64,000 nt of DNA from Microbacterium sp. Clip185 (lineage in GTDB: Bacteria > Actinomycetota > Actinomycetes > Actinomycetales > Microbacteriaceae): NCBI RefSeq assembly GCF_028743715.1, contig NZ_CP117996.1, positions 682,001 through 746,000 of the forward strand, in the 5' to 3' direction. Numbering within the stretch: position 1 is the first letter of the stretch; each line of letters opens with the position of its first letter. The notes beneath the pieces were generated by a model, which did no database searches, was not told where the DNA came from, and saw only the letters and a list, made by a program, of their open reading frames with translations. A program made the position numbers and the translations under genes. Below are positions 1 to 9,699 of this stretch, one piece after another.

Positions 1-2
1 CC

Positions 3-1259
3 CCGAACGGCGAGCCGTTGCTCGTCGACGGCGACGCCGTGCGCGCCACCGTGCCCAGCCCCGACGACCCGTCGGTGCGCGTTCCCTTCGTCCTCTCCGA
101 CGACGACCCGTTCCACGCCCGTACGGGCGTCGGCCCCTACGTCGACATCGAGAAGGGCGACGGCGAGGGCACGACGATCGCGAACGACGCCGACACGATG
201 GGCGACGGTCAGAACTACGCGAACGGCGAGACCCGCACGATCGTGCTGACCGTCACCAACACGGGCGACGAGGACCTGCACCGTGTGGTGCTGAGCGACG
301 AGAACCTCTCGGGCGCCTCCATCCAGTCGCTGGTGTGGACGCTTCCCGACGGCTCGGCGCTGCCGGCGACGCAGCAGGGCTCCGGCTGGAGCGCCCGCTG
401 GGAGCAGACGTTCTCGGGCGACGCGGTCTGGCGTCCGGGTGAGGTCATCACGGGCTCCGCGACCCTCACGCTCGACGGGGGACAGCCTCATGTCGACCGT
501 GCGGTGGTCGATGCCGAGGGTGTCGCCAGCGGCATCCCGGTCACGGATCGAGACGACTACAACGCGTTCACGTCCGGCATCCAGGTGATCAAGTACGACG
601 GCGATAAGGCCGATCCGGCGGTGAAGGATGCTTCGGGAGGCTGGGTCGTGCCCACCAAGCCGCTCGTCGACGCCGCTCAGGACGCCAACGACCGTGACCA
701 CGCCGTGAAGTACGAGGCGGGCAGCACCCACACGGTGCGCTGGGTCGTCACGAACACCGGCTCGACGTGGCTGACGGCGATCGACCTGACCGACGCCACG
801 GCGAACGGTCCCGACGTGGAACGCTGGAGCGCCGACCTGTCGGCGTTCGGGGGACCCGCGGCGTACGACTTCGTCGCGAGCGGAACGTGGCACGGGATGA
901 TCCCGCCCGGGGCGTCCTTCTTCGCCGAGGGCACCCTGCGCCTCGGTGAGGGGGTCAGCCACGCGGACACCGTGAGCGTCGGCGGCACTCCCGTCGTGCC
1001 GGCCACCGACAGCAACGGTGTGCCGACCGGGCAGCCGCAGGTCGACGGGTCGGGTACGCCCGTCCCCGTGACCGACCGATCGGGAGCCCCCGTGCGACTG
1101 ACCGACAGCGATCCCTTCCACGCCTATGCGCCGGGAGCGCTGGCGGTGACCGGAATCACCCTGTCGATCACCGGTGCGGTGCTGGCGGCACTCCTGCTGC
1201 TGACCATCGGACTCATGGCCGTGGTCGTCGCCCGAGGACGACGCCGGGCCCGAGCCTGA
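3..1259 (+). CDS. Cell-surface repeat protein, 3' part, with LAxTG sortase signal
   Basis: The frame is open to the left edge, so only the C-terminal 418 residues are present and the start lies outside the window. Two DUF11-like beta repeats are visible, with NTG turns (VTNTGDEDL and VTNTGSTWL); two PFHA motifs (DDDPFHA and DSDPFHA) punctuate the sequence. The C-terminus has LAVTG, a hydrophobic helix of about 25 residues and an RGRRRARA tail. This is the layout of a cell-wall sorting signal, and LAxTG is the form used by actinobacterial class E sortases. It is inferred to be a wall-anchored, stalk-like surface or adhesin protein. No ligand-binding domain is visible. No sortase gene is in the window. 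A strong hairpin follows the stop codon. Confidence 0.8.
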   Translation, partial: PNGEPLLVDGDAVRATVPSPDDPSVRVPFVLSDDDPFHARTGVGPYVDIEKGDGEGTTIANDADTMGDGQNYANGETRTIVLTVTNTGDEDLHRVVLSDENLSGASIQSLVWTLPDGSALPATQQGSGWSARWEQTFSGDAVWRPGEVITGSATLTLDGGQPHVDRAVVDAEGVASGIPVTDRDDYNAFTSGIQVIKYDGDKADPAVKDASGGWVVPTKPLVDAAQDANDRDHAVKYEAGSTHTVRWVVTNTGSTWLTAIDLTDATANGPDVERWSADLSAFGGPAAYDFVASGTWHGMIPPGASFFAEGTLRLGEGVSHADTVSVGGTPVVPATDSNGVPTGQPQVDGSGTPVPVTDRSGAPVRLTDSDPFHAYAPGALAVTGITLSITGAVLAALLLLTIGLMAVVVARGRRRARA

Positions 1260-1264
1260 CCCGC

Positions 1265-1295
1265 GTCGCCACCCCGCCGAGCGCGGGGTGGCGAC
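1265..1295 (+). terminator. Intrinsic terminator after the surface protein gene
   Basis: Perfect 13-bp arms (1265-1277 and 1283-1295) enclose a 5-base loop, 5 bases after the stop codon. There is no clear U-tract, which is common in high-GC actinobacteria. A second, longer imperfect hairpin lies at 1322-1371, between this gene and the LuxR gene. Confidence 0.75.
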
Positions 1296-1466
1296 GCCAG
1301 CCGACATGTCGCATCCGGTGAGCGCACGCCCGCCCCTGTCCGCTGACGTGGACGGGGGCATCGGCGTGCGCCCGGAAGCCGCATCCGATCGGCTCCGTTG
1401 CCGCGCCGTAAGGTGGAAGCGGCGGCGAGACGTTCGATACCCGGGCCCACCGCCGGAGACGACCCG

Positions 1467-4013
1467 ATGAGCCTGTCCGCTGTGCCGCGTGCCGGCGTCG
1501 GCGTCCTCGCGCGATCCCGCCTGGTGACCGCGCTCGATGACGCGGCGCCGCTGGTGGTCCTGCACGCGCCCATGGGGTACGGCAAGACCGTCGCGATGGC
1601 GCAGTGGGCGCGCAGCACCGACCGGCGCGGCGTCTGGATGCGGGTGCGCGACGGCGGCGGCGAACCGCGCCCCTTCGTGCAGCAGCTCGCCGCCCAGCTC
1701 GCGGACGCGGGTCTGCTGGACGAGGGCGATCCGCTGCGTACCGCGGCGGAGACGCTCGCCGTCGACGACGATCCGTGGGGGCTGCTCGCCCGGGGCCTGC
1801 GGCGCCAGAGGGGGCCCATCGCCATCGCGCTCGACGACGGCGATCGACTGTCGGAGGCCACGGTGCGGGGACTCATCGAGGTCCTCGCCGACGTGCCCGA
1901 GCTCCTCGTGCGGGTCGCCGTGCGCCGTGCCTCCCTTTTCACCGAGCCGAGCCTCGCGGTCCTCGTCGACGCGGTCATCGTGGGCAGGGAGGAGCTCGCG
2001 CTCACCGCATCCGAGGCGCTGGAGCTCACCGCCGACCCCTCGACCGCCGACGAGATCGTCGCCGCCGGCGGCGTTCCCGCCCTCGCCCGGATGCTGGCGC
2101 TCGGCGATGTCGGCGCCGGGACGGGCGCGAACGTGGAGCAGGCGGCCCGCTCGCTGCTGCGGCTGCGCGGCGGAGCGTGGGACGACGCCTTCGTGAGGTT
2201 CCTCGAGACGGTGGCCATCGCCGACGCGCTCGATGTGCGTCTGGCCGAGGCGATCTCCGGCCGATCCGATGCGCTGCGGTTGCTCGAGACAGCGGAGGCG
2301 GAGGGGCTTGGCTCCTGGGAGACGCCGGGACTGCGTGACTCCTCGGCCGTGTTCGTCTTCTCCCCGTTCCTGCGCCTGGCCGCGGAGGAGAGCCTGCGGC
2401 GCGAGCGGTCGCGGCCCGAGGTGCGCGAGATCGTGCGCCGTGTCGCGCGCTGGGAGCTCGAGCGGGGCCTCGCGTTCTCGGCGTTGCGGCGGGCGGTGGA
2501 GATCGATGACGCCGCCCTCATCGACGACGTCATCCGCCGCCACTGGAACGAGCTGGTCACCTACCGCGGCCGTCTGACCGAGCTGTTCGCCCACGTGCCG
2601 CTGCTGTCGCTGCGCACTCGGCCGCTGGTCGCGATGGTGCTCGCGATCGTCGCCAACGCCAGCGGCACTCAGCGCCTGCGCGCCCTCGAGTACTTCGGTC
2701 TGGCGGTGTACGGCGCCCGGATGCAGCGGGCCACGGCACCGCCCGCCGACCGCGTGCTGCTCCGGGCGATCGAGACGACCTCCTATCGCGTGTCCGGTCG
2801 CTCCGGAGCGACAGCCGCGGCGCGAGACGGCTACCGCGCACTGCAGGAGATGGATGCGGCCGAGCGGGACCGGCTCGGGCGCAACGAGCCGACCGTGTAC
2901 AACCAGATCGGCACGTCACTGTTCTACGGCGGGTTCACCGCCGAGGCCCTCGACTGCTTCCGCCGCTCGACGGCGGTCAGCGACACGAAGGGACTGTTCG
3001 CGGGACTTCAGGGCCTCGCCCTCGCCGCGGGCACGCTCGCCGTCGCCGGCGAGGTCGAGGATGCGCGCGAGGTCATCGAGGAGGCGCTCTCGCGGGCCTG
3101 GCCCGAACGCTGGATCGACGGCTACCCCGGGAGCTTCCTCCAGCTGGCGCGTGGCTTCTCGGCCCTCGAGGACGGCGACCCGGACGCGGCGGATGCCGCG
3201 ATCCGCATCCTCGATCCGCATCGCGCGACGATCGAGCACTGGCCGCTGCTGACGCACGTCGACGTTCTCATCGCTCTCGCGCGCGGGCGGGTCGGCGCAG
3301 CGCACGCCCTGTTGTCGAACGCGCTGCGCACCCAGCAGGCGCGTCACGCGACGAGTGAGCTGACGCTCAGCAGGCTCCGCCACACGCGCGCTCTCGTGCT
3401 GCTCGCGGCGGGGGACGCCGCCGGGGCGGAACGGGTCGTGACGAAGGAGAAGGAGCCCATGCGCCGCGGCGTGAGCCTCGGGCGCATCGCGCTCGCGGCC
3501 GGCGACGTGGAGGGAGCCGTGCGCGTGCTGCAGGCCTCGGCGGGCATGGCGGCATCCCCGCGCATCGAGACCGAGCACCTCGCGCTCACCGTCGGGGCGC
3601 TCGCTCTGGCGGGCGCGGACCTGGACGGAGCCAGGCGGATGCTGGGGCGTCTGAGCGCGGTGCTCGATCAGCGGGGGCTGTTCGTTCCGCTGGCGATGGT
3701 GCCGACGAACGCTCTCGAGGCCATGGCCGAGATCGCGGTCGACCCGCACGCGAGGGAGCTGATCGCGCGTGCGTTGCGGATCGGCATGATCCCGGCGACC
3801 CGCCGCCGCGTGCAGCTGACTCCTCGTGAGATCGCGGTGGCCGACGAATTGACGCGCAGCGAGACGGTCGCAGAGATCGCGGCCGCGCTCGTCGTCTCGC
3901 CGAACACCGTGAAGTCGCAGCTGCGCAGTCTCTACCGCAAGCTCGGCGTCAGCTCGCGCGCCGATGCTCTTCGGGCACTCGCGGCGCTGGATCTTCTGGG
4001 TTCCCAGCACTGA
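1467..4013 (+). CDS. Large LuxR-family STAND ATPase transcriptional regulator
   Basis: This 848-residue protein has the MalT-like layout. A P-loop NTPase lies at the N-terminus (Walker A APMGYGKT at about residues 34-41, Walker B-like IAIALDDGD near 117-125). A long helical, TPR-like middle follows, and a LuxR helix-turn-helix lies at about 785-845 (LTPREIAVADEL, then SPNTVKSQLRSLYRKLGV). Such proteins are ATP-dependent activators that sense a ligand through the TPR region; the ligand here is unknown. I chose the ATG at 1467, which follows a GGAGAC ribosome site, over an upstream in-frame start at 1398. The 3' end overlaps the convergent MFS gene by 65 bp, so the two transcripts are antisense at their ends. 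Confidence 0.85.
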   Translation: MSLSAVPRAGVGVLARSRLVTALDDAAPLVVLHAPMGYGKTVAMAQWARSTDRRGVWMRVRDGGGEPRPFVQQLAAQLADAGLLDEGDPLRTAAETLAVDDDPWGLLARGLRRQRGPIAIALDDGDRLSEATVRGLIEVLADVPELLVRVAVRRASLFTEPSLAVLVDAVIVGREELALTASEALELTADPSTADEIVAAGGVPALARMLALGDVGAGTGANVEQAARSLLRLRGGAWDDAFVRFLETVAIADALDVRLAEAISGRSDALRLLETAEAEGLGSWETPGLRDSSAVFVFSPFLRLAAEESLRRERSRPEVREIVRRVARWELERGLAFSALRRAVEIDDAALIDDVIRRHWNELVTYRGRLTELFAHVPLLSLRTRPLVAMVLAIVANASGTQRLRALEYFGLAVYGARMQRATAPPADRVLLRAIETTSYRVSGRSGATAAARDGYRALQEMDAAERDRLGRNEPTVYNQIGTSLFYGGFTAEALDCFRRSTAVSDTKGLFAGLQGLALAAGTLAVAGEVEDAREVIEEALSRAWPERWIDGYPGSFLQLARGFSALEDGDPDAADAAIRILDPHRATIEHWPLLTHVDVLIALARGRVGAAHALLSNALRTQQARHATSELTLSRLRHTRALVLLAAGDAAGAERVVTKEKEPMRRGVSLGRIALAAGDVEGAVRVLQASAGMAASPRIETEHLALTVGALALAGADLDGARRMLGRLSAVLDQRGLFVPLAMVPTNALEAMAEIAVDPHARELIARALRIGMIPATRRRVQLTPREIAVADELTRSETVAEIAAALVVSPNTVKSQLRSLYRKLGVSSRADALRALAALDLLGSQH

Positions 4014-5259
4014 CGGGGCGCCGCGCGTAGGGCGCGACCAGTCGCAGCAGCACCAGCGCGAGCAGTGCCACCGCCGCCGCCGTGACGTACAGCGCGACGT
4101 AGTTGCCGCCGCGGCCGCCGAGCGCGTCGCCGCCGGTGGCGAGCAGCGCGGCGGCCGCGAGGGGCCCGACGACCTGGGGGATGGTCTCGGTGGCGTTGAG
4201 GATCCCGAGGTAGGCGCCGGTGCGTTCGGCGGGGATCGTGCGCAGCGCGAGCGCGAAGTCGACGGCGAAGAAGGTGCCCATGGCGAGGCCGCCCACGACC
4301 GCACTCGTCCACAGCTGGAGCGGATCCGCGGCGAATGCGCGCAGGAGCGATGCCGCGATGAGACCGACGATGGCGGCCGCGAGGAACGGCCGGTAGTCGC
4401 CTCGGCGACCGGCGAGCAGTCCCATCGTGACGGCGGCGATGACGATGGCGCCGCCGCCGAGCACGGTGGACAGCGAGGTGACGCTCGTCGCCGATGCCTG
4501 ATCGCGCAGCATGCGATCCATGACGAAATACAGGGTGAAGGCGGTGGTCAGCGAGAACGCCGACTGCAGCAGGAGCCGCTGCACCCACACGAGGGCGAAG
4601 CCGGGGGCGATGGCGAAGCGGGACGGTCGCGGCGAGGGCGCGGGTGCCGGGGCGGATGTGACGGCTCTGTCCGGCACGAACAGCACGCACAGCACGACCG
4701 CGATCACCGCAGCCGCGGGCATGATGGCCGAGGCGAGCACCAGCTGGGTGGGGAGGGTCGCCGCGATGACGAGCGGGGGAACGGTGCCGAGGAAAGCAGC
4801 AGCGGCGAAGATCCCGGATGCCGCCGCGCGCCACCTCTCCTGCACCGTATCGGCGAGTTGCGCTGCCGCGGTGGCCAGCACCGCGTTGTAACAGATCTGC
4901 ATCCCGATCCACGCGAGAACCAGGGTGAACACGTCGCTCGCACTCAGCAGCCACCACGTCGCCAGCGGGCCGCTGAACGCGCCGGCCAGCATCCAGGGAC
5001 GGCGTCTGCCCCACCCGGAGCGCGTGCGGTCGGAGAGGAACCCGACGAGCGGGTTCGCCACGATCGCGGCGACGGCACCCGCGGCGATCACCATCGCGAG
5101 CGTCCCCGCGCGGTCGGCCGCGGGGACGAAGGCCGCCACCCGCACCGGAAGCCCGACGACCGCGGGGGCGGTCAGTGCCCCGAGGGCTGCGAGATTGACG
5201 GCGGCCAGGAACGGGACGGTGCGCAACCCGCGGACGGGGGTCGCTGCATCGGGTATCAC
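3949..5259 (-). CDS. MFS transporter, sugar/drug type
   Basis: This 436-residue membrane protein has about 12 hydrophobic segments. The signature NPLVGFLSDRTRSGWGRRRP in the loop after the second helix resembles the SLC45/GPH-like branch of the major facilitator superfamily. Substrate is unknown; sugar uptake or drug efflux are both possible. The GTG start at 5259 is preceded, on its strand, by TAACGT (5266-5271) and a 6-base gap, so the mRNA is probably leaderless. The C-terminus converges on and overlaps the LuxR regulator gene. Confidence 0.8.
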   Translation of the reverse strand: MIPDAATPVRGLRTVPFLAAVNLAALGALTAPAVVGLPVRVAAFVPAADRAGTLAMVIAAGAVAAIVANPLVGFLSDRTRSGWGRRRPWMLAGAFSGPLATWWLLSASDVFTLVLAWIGMQICYNAVLATAAAQLADTVQERWRAAASGIFAAAAFLGTVPPLVIAATLPTQLVLASAIMPAAAVIAVVLCVLFVPDRAVTSAPAPAPSPRPSRFAIAPGFALVWVQRLLLQSAFSLTTAFTLYFVMDRMLRDQASATSVTSLSTVLGGGAIVIAAVTMGLLAGRRGDYRPFLAAAIVGLIAASLLRAFAADPLQLWTSAVVGGLAMGTFFAVDFALALRTIPAERTGAYLGILNATETIPQVVGPLAAAALLATGGDALGGRGGNYVALYVTAAAVALLALVLLRLVAPYARRPVSAGNPEDPAPRVPEEHRRAS

Positions 5260-5338
5260 AGCCTTACGTTACGGAATGTCGGCGACCTCGGCTCACGCCG
5301 TGCGCCGTTCTGTGGACGAAGAGTCCACGGCGACCGTC

Positions 5339-6571
5339 TCACCCGGGGTCGGCAGCGCGCTCGGCCCGCCAGGCGGGCAGATAGCACAGCGCGCCGAGAA
5401 CGCTGAAGGCGCCGGCGACGGCGAAGGCGATGCCCGTACCCGTGTGCTCGGCCAGCGCCGTCAAGGCGATGAGGCCCGCGCTGTAGACGCCACCGGAGAC
5501 CATGGCGTTGGCGGAGAGCACGCTGGCACGCGTGCCGGCGTCGGCCTGCCGGTGCAGCAGCGTGTTGTGCATGGGTCCGGCGGCGCCGTGGGACAGGTAC
5601 GCGGCACCGTACGCGGCGAGCAGACCCACGGGCCCCGCGACGATCCCCATCACGACGACGAACGCGCCGTTCAGGATGCGGGCGAGCGCCGCCGTGACAG
5701 CCACGCCCCATCGCCGCGCCGCCCGCCCCGCGAGGAGCGAGCCCAGGGCGAAGAGCCCCCAGGCGGCGGCGGACGCCGGCCCGAACAGAGCGCCCGCCAC
5801 GTCCTCACCGCCGGCGAGCTCCGCCAGCCGCACCGGTGTGAGGGTCTCGAAGGCGACCAAGGCCACGGCCCAGAAGACCTCCACGGCCAACAGCGCCCGC
5901 AGGATCGGGGAGCGGCGGAACAGGCGCAGCGCTCCCCGCAGTCCGGAAGACGAGGCGCCGGCGCCTCGCAGCCTCGGGCGGGGACGGGCCGGCTCCACGA
6001 CGAGGATCGCCGTGACGACCACCCCCACGGCGGACAGGGCGAGACTCACGAGGAAGGGCAGAACGAGCGCCGACAGGCCGGGGAGGGGCGCCCATGCGAC
6101 GAGCAGGCCGCCCCCGAGCGCTCCGGCCGCGATCGAGACGCCGAGCACCGTGGCCGACCGGGCGAGACCCTGCTCGACAGGGGCGGCGGGATCGTCGGCG
6201 TGCGCTGCGTCGACGTACCAGGCCTCGAGCGGGCCGGAGTCGAGGGTGCGGAACACGCCTTGCAGCAGCATGGCGACGGCGAACGCGGCCACGTCCTGTG
6301 CGAGCACGAACAGCACGGTCGACGCGAGACCGATGAGGGCCGCGATCAGCAGCACCGGTCGGCGCCCGAGCGCGTCGGCGAGCCCGCCGGTCGGCAGCTC
6401 CAGCAGGAGGGCGACGACGCCCTGCACCGAAAGGATGGCACCGACCTCGACGAGACTGAGACCGCGCTCCAGCGGCAGGAGTGCGGTGAGTCCGAAGGTG
6501 AATCCGACCGGGAGCCAGCGCAGCGCGGTCAGCCACAGCAATCGGCGCTCGGCACCGGCGGCGTCGATCAC
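5339..6571 (-). CDS. MFS transporter, probable efflux pump
   Basis: This 410-residue, 12-helix MFS protein carries the loop motif LADALGRRPVLL after the second helix. It overlaps the preceding ArsR-like regulator gene by 4 bases (ATGA), so the two form one transcription unit and are probably translationally coupled. A regulator co-transcribed with a pump suggests ligand-controlled efflux. The substrate cannot be read from the sequence. It is not closely similar to the neighbouring MFS gene at 3949-5259. Confidence 0.8.
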   Translation of the reverse strand: MIDAAGAERRLLWLTALRWLPVGFTFGLTALLPLERGLSLVEVGAILSVQGVVALLLELPTGGLADALGRRPVLLIAALIGLASTVLFVLAQDVAAFAVAMLLQGVFRTLDSGPLEAWYVDAAHADDPAAPVEQGLARSATVLGVSIAAGALGGGLLVAWAPLPGLSALVLPFLVSLALSAVGVVVTAILVVEPARPRPRLRGAGASSSGLRGALRLFRRSPILRALLAVEVFWAVALVAFETLTPVRLAELAGGEDVAGALFGPASAAAWGLFALGSLLAGRAARRWGVAVTAALARILNGAFVVVMGIVAGPVGLLAAYGAAYLSHGAAGPMHNTLLHRQADAGTRASVLSANAMVSGGVYSAGLIALTALAEHTGTGIAFAVAGAFSVLGALCYLPAWRAERAADPG

Positions 6572-7146
6572 GCGTCATCCAGGTCGAGAGGCCTCGCGAA
6601 CGAGGTGACGTGGATGCGGCGCGCCCGCGGGTCGGCCGCGCCCGCGTCGCGGTAGCGCGCCATGAGATCCGCCAGCTCAGCGGAGAAGGCGGCGGTCTGC
6701 TCGGGTGTCACGGTGAGGAAGCCGTCGGACAGACCCAGCACGTCCACCCATTCCGCCGGCCAGTGCTCTGCCGCATCCAGCCAGCGCTCGGCGCCCGTCG
6801 CGAACTGACGCACGTAGTCACGACTCAGCCACGCCAGGGCGGTGCGAGCGTCCTCATCGCCGGCGAAGTCGGAATTGACCCATGAGTGACGCTCGCTCGC
6901 CGCACGCCACTCGCGGCGACGGCCCTCGCCCTCTCCGGTGTCGGTCACGAGCCCGACCTCGCCGAGAGCGCGCAGGTGGTAGCTCGTGGCGCCCGAGTTG
7001 GTGCCCAGGGCGGCGGCGAGCTCGGTCGCGGTGGCGGGGCCGTGGGTGCGCAGTCGGCTCAGGATGCGCGAGCGCAGCGGATGAGCGAGCGCGCGCACGG
7101 CGCGGCTGTCGAGGCGGATGGTGCTGTCGCGTCGGGACTCGTCCAT
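6568..7146 (-). CDS. ArsR-family winged-helix regulator
   Basis: The N-terminal part of this 192-residue protein (about residues 15-85) is an ArsR-type winged helix: ALAHPLRSRILSRLRTHGP, then TATELAAALGTNSGATSYHLRALGEVGLV. The C-terminal half is helical and unrelated to metal sites, and there is no CxC metal motif, so it is not a classic metal sensor. It starts the two-gene operon with the MFS gene at 5339-6571 and probably controls it. TAGAGT (7153-7158 on the + strand as its complement) lies 6 bases before the ATG, so the transcript is probably leaderless. Confidence 0.85.
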   Translation of the reverse strand: MDESRRDSTIRLDSRAVRALAHPLRSRILSRLRTHGPATATELAAALGTNSGATSYHLRALGEVGLVTDTGEGEGRRREWRAASERHSWVNSDFAGDEDARTALAWLSRDYVRQFATGAERWLDAAEHWPAEWVDVLGLSDGFLTVTPEQTAAFSAELADLMARYRDAGAADPRARRIHVTSFARPLDLDDA

Positions 7147-7247
7147 GCGGTTACTCTAGGCATGCATAGTTTCTTTGCACAAGTTGTGTGCATGCCCATC
7201 CTCGACCGCGATGGCTGGTGGATGCGGGGCGGGGGAGCTCCGCGTGC

Positions 7248-7253
7248 TAAGCT
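7248..7253 (+). promoter_or_regulatory. Probable -10 element of the rplM-rpsI promoter
   Basis: TAAGCT lies about 130 bases before the rplM start. The long leader that follows (about 7260-7384) has several short complementary stretches and could carry a ribosomal-protein leader structure; I cannot fold it here. The -35 region is not obvious. Confidence 0.4.
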
Positions 7254-7384
7254 TCTCGTTTGGTGCCGCATCCCTGCTGATCGGTACCACGAACGTGAGC
7301 CCTCCACTGGCGTCTTCTCTTGCGAGAAGCACCCCGGAGCGGGATTCACGAACCTCTCCGTTCGATCAAGAAAGCAGCACTAAC

Positions 7385-7831
7385 GTGACGCGCACTTTCA
7401 CCCCCAAGGCTGGCGAGATCCAGCGCGAGTGGCTGGTCATCGACGCGACCGACGTCGTCCTCGGACGCCTCGCCTCGCACGCGGCCACCCTTCTCCGCGG
7501 CAAGCACAAGCCCACCTTCGCCAACCACGTCGACACCGGTGACTTCGTCATCGTCATCAACGCCGACAAGGTGGCCCTCACCGGGCAGAAGCTCGAGCAG
7601 AAGAAGGCGTACCGCCACTCCGGCTACCCGGGCGGCCTCAAGTCCGTCACCTACTCGGAGCTGCTCGAGAAGAACCCCGTCCGCGCAGTGGAGAAGGCCG
7701 TCCGCGGCATGCTCCCCAAGAACAGCCTGGGTCGCCAGCAGCTCTCGAAGCTGAAGGTCTACCGCGGTGCGGAGCACCCGCACGCCGCGCAGCAGCCCAC
7801 GGCTTACGCCTTCGACCAGGTCGCCCAGTAA
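7385..7831 (+). CDS. rplM: 50S ribosomal protein L13
   Basis: This 148-residue protein is full length for L13. It contains the family core [36 protein letters not shown] and the C-terminal [15 protein letters not shown]. It is an early-assembling protein of the large subunit. The start is the GTG at 7385; the frame is open further upstream, but homology begins with [10 protein letters not shown]. It is followed by rpsI after 26 bases, the usual L13-S9 pair, so both are made from one mRNA. Confidence 0.97.
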   Translation: MTRTFTPKAGEIQREWLVIDATDVVLGRLASHAATLLRGKHKPTFANHVDTGDFVIVINADKVALTGQKLEQKKAYRHSGYPGGLKSVTYSELLEKNPVRAVEKAVRGMLPKNSLGRQQLSKLKVYRGAEHPHAAQQPTAYAFDQVAQ

Positions 7832-7857
7832 GCGCCGCTCAGACTAAGGACACTCTC

Positions 7858-8331
7858 GTGGCGAACACCGAAGAAACCTCCAACTACTCCACCGAGACCC
7901 CCACCGACGTCGCAGCCGTCGTCGCCGAGCGCCCCGTGCTCTCGGTCCCCGGCGCAGCCGTCGGCCGTCGCAAGCAGGCCATCGCCCGCGTGCGTCTGGT
8001 TCCGGGCTCGGGAACGATCACCATCAACGGCCGCACGTTCGAGGACTACTTCCCGAACAAGCTGCACCAGCAGCTCGTGACCGACCCCTTCACGCTCCTC
8101 AACCTCACCGACGCGTACGACGTGATCGCGCGCATCCACGGTGGCGGCCCCTCGGGCCAGGCCGGTGCGCTGCGTCTGGGCATCGCCCGCGCGCTGAATG
8201 AGATCGACGTCGAGAACAACCGCCCGACCCTCAAGAAGGCCGGCTTCCTCTCGCGTGACGCTCGTGTGAAGGAGCGCAAGAAGGCTGGTCTCAAGAAGGC
8301 CCGCAAGGCTCCTCAGTACTCGAAGCGCTGA
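7858..8331 (+). CDS. rpsI: 30S ribosomal protein S9
   Basis: This 157-residue protein has an acidic N-terminal extension of about 30 residues, common in actinobacteria, followed by the S9 core: [15 protein letters not shown], then [20 protein letters not shown]. It ends in the invariant YSKR, which reaches the ribosomal P site. It has a GTG start, directly downstream of rplM. glmM begins 8 bases after its stop, so the three genes are probably co-transcribed. Confidence 0.97.
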   Translation: MANTEETSNYSTETPTDVAAVVAERPVLSVPGAAVGRRKQAIARVRLVPGSGTITINGRTFEDYFPNKLHQQLVTDPFTLLNLTDAYDVIARIHGGGPSGQAGALRLGIARALNEIDVENNRPTLKKAGFLSRDARVKERKKAGLKKARKAPQYSKR

Positions 8332-8339
8332 CACGCCGA

Positions 8340-9695
8340 ATGGCGTTGTTCGGTACGGACGGCGTGCGGGGGCTGGCCAACGGCCCCCTCACTGCCGATC
8401 TGGCGCTTTCCCTGGCCCAGGCGACCGCTGTCGTCCTGGGCCAGGGCCGTTCCGCAGAAGCCCGCCGTGCGGCGGGCAAGCGGCCCACCGCGGTCGTCGC
8501 ACGCGACCCGCGGATCTCGGGAGAGTTCCTGGCGGCTGCCGTCGCCGCGGGCCTCGCCTCCTCGGGTGTCGACGTCCTGGATGCCGGTGTGCTCCCCACG
8601 CCCGCGGCCGCCTTCCTCATCGGCGACATCGACGCCGATTTCGGAGTGATGGTCTCGGCATCGCACAACCCCGCTCCCGATAACGGGATCAAGATCTTCG
8701 CGCGCGGCGGCGTGAAGCTGCCCGACGCCGTCGAGCAGCGCATCGAGTTCGCCCTCGCGGGCCCCAAGCTCCAGCCCACGGGCGCCGAGGTCGGCCGCAT
8801 CCGTCGCTTCGCCGACGCCGAGGACCGCTACGTCGTGCACCTGCTGCAGTCGCTGCCGCACCGTCTCGACGGTCTGCACGTGGTGCTGGACTGCGCGCAC
8901 GGCGCCGCTGCCGGCGTCTCTCCCGAGACGTTCCGCGATGCGGGCGCGCGTGTCACTGTCATCGGTGCCGACCCCGACGGGCTCAACATCAACGACGGTG
9001 TCGGCTCGACGCACCTCGACCATCTCACGGCGGAAGTGCTGCGCGCGGGTGCCGATCTCGGCATCGCGCACGACGGCGACGCCGACCGCTGCCTCGCCGT
9101 GGATGCGGCCGGGCGCGTCATCGACGGCGACCAGATCATGGCGATCCTGGCCGTATCGATGCGCGATCGCGGTGTGCTGCGCGACGACACCCTCGTCGCC
9201 ACCGTGATGAGCAACCTCGGGCTTCACCGGGCGATGGCCGCCAACGGCATCCGCGTCCTGCAGACGGCCGTCGGCGACCGATACGTGCTGGAAGAGATGA
9301 ACGCCGGCGGGTACGCGCTGGGCGGCGAGCAGTCGGGTCATGTGATCATGAGCGACTTCGCGACCACCGGCGACGGACTGCTGACGGGGCTGCACCTGAT
9401 GTCGGAGATGGCGCGCCAGCAACGCTCGCTCGCCGAGCTCGCCGCCGTGATGACGGTGTTCCCGCAGGTGCTCATCAACGTCAAGGGCGTCGACCGCACC
9501 CGGGTCGCCGATCCGGGTGTCGCCGAGGCGGTCGCCGAGGCGGAAGCCGAGCTGGCATCGAGCGGGCGGGTGCTTCTGCGCGCGTCCGGCACGGAACAGC
9601 TCGTGCGCGTCATGGTCGAGGCGGAGGACGCCCAGCAGGCTCAGCGCATCGCTGAGCGTCTGGCGGGCGTCGTGCGCGAGCGTCTCGCGCTCTGA
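8340..9695 (+). CDS. glmM: Phosphoglucosamine mutase
   Basis: This 451-residue enzyme interconverts glucosamine-6-phosphate and glucosamine-1-phosphate for UDP-GlcNAc and peptidoglycan synthesis. Visible motifs: [11 protein letters not shown] at the N-terminus, the phosphoserine loop [12 protein letters not shown] (active Ser about residue 108), the metal loop DGDADRC, the sugar loop GGEQSGH and the phosphate loop [12 protein letters not shown]. It starts 8 bases after rpsI, the usual actinobacterial arrangement. It works with glmS, encoded about 5 kb downstream. Confidence 0.96.
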   Translation: MALFGTDGVRGLANGPLTADLALSLAQATAVVLGQGRSAEARRAAGKRPTAVVARDPRISGEFLAAAVAAGLASSGVDVLDAGVLPTPAAAFLIGDIDADFGVMVSASHNPAPDNGIKIFARGGVKLPDAVEQRIEFALAGPKLQPTGAEVGRIRRFADAEDRYVVHLLQSLPHRLDGLHVVLDCAHGAAAGVSPETFRDAGARVTVIGADPDGLNINDGVGSTHLDHLTAEVLRAGADLGIAHDGDADRCLAVDAAGRVIDGDQIMAILAVSMRDRGVLRDDTLVATVMSNLGLHRAMAANGIRVLQTAVGDRYVLEEMNAGGYALGGEQSGHVIMSDFATTGDGLLTGLHLMSEMARQQRSLAELAAVMTVFPQVLINVKGVDRTRVADPGVAEAVAEAEAELASSGRVLLRASGTEQLVRVMVEAEDAQQAQRIAERLAGVVRERLAL

Positions 9696-9699
9696 GCTC

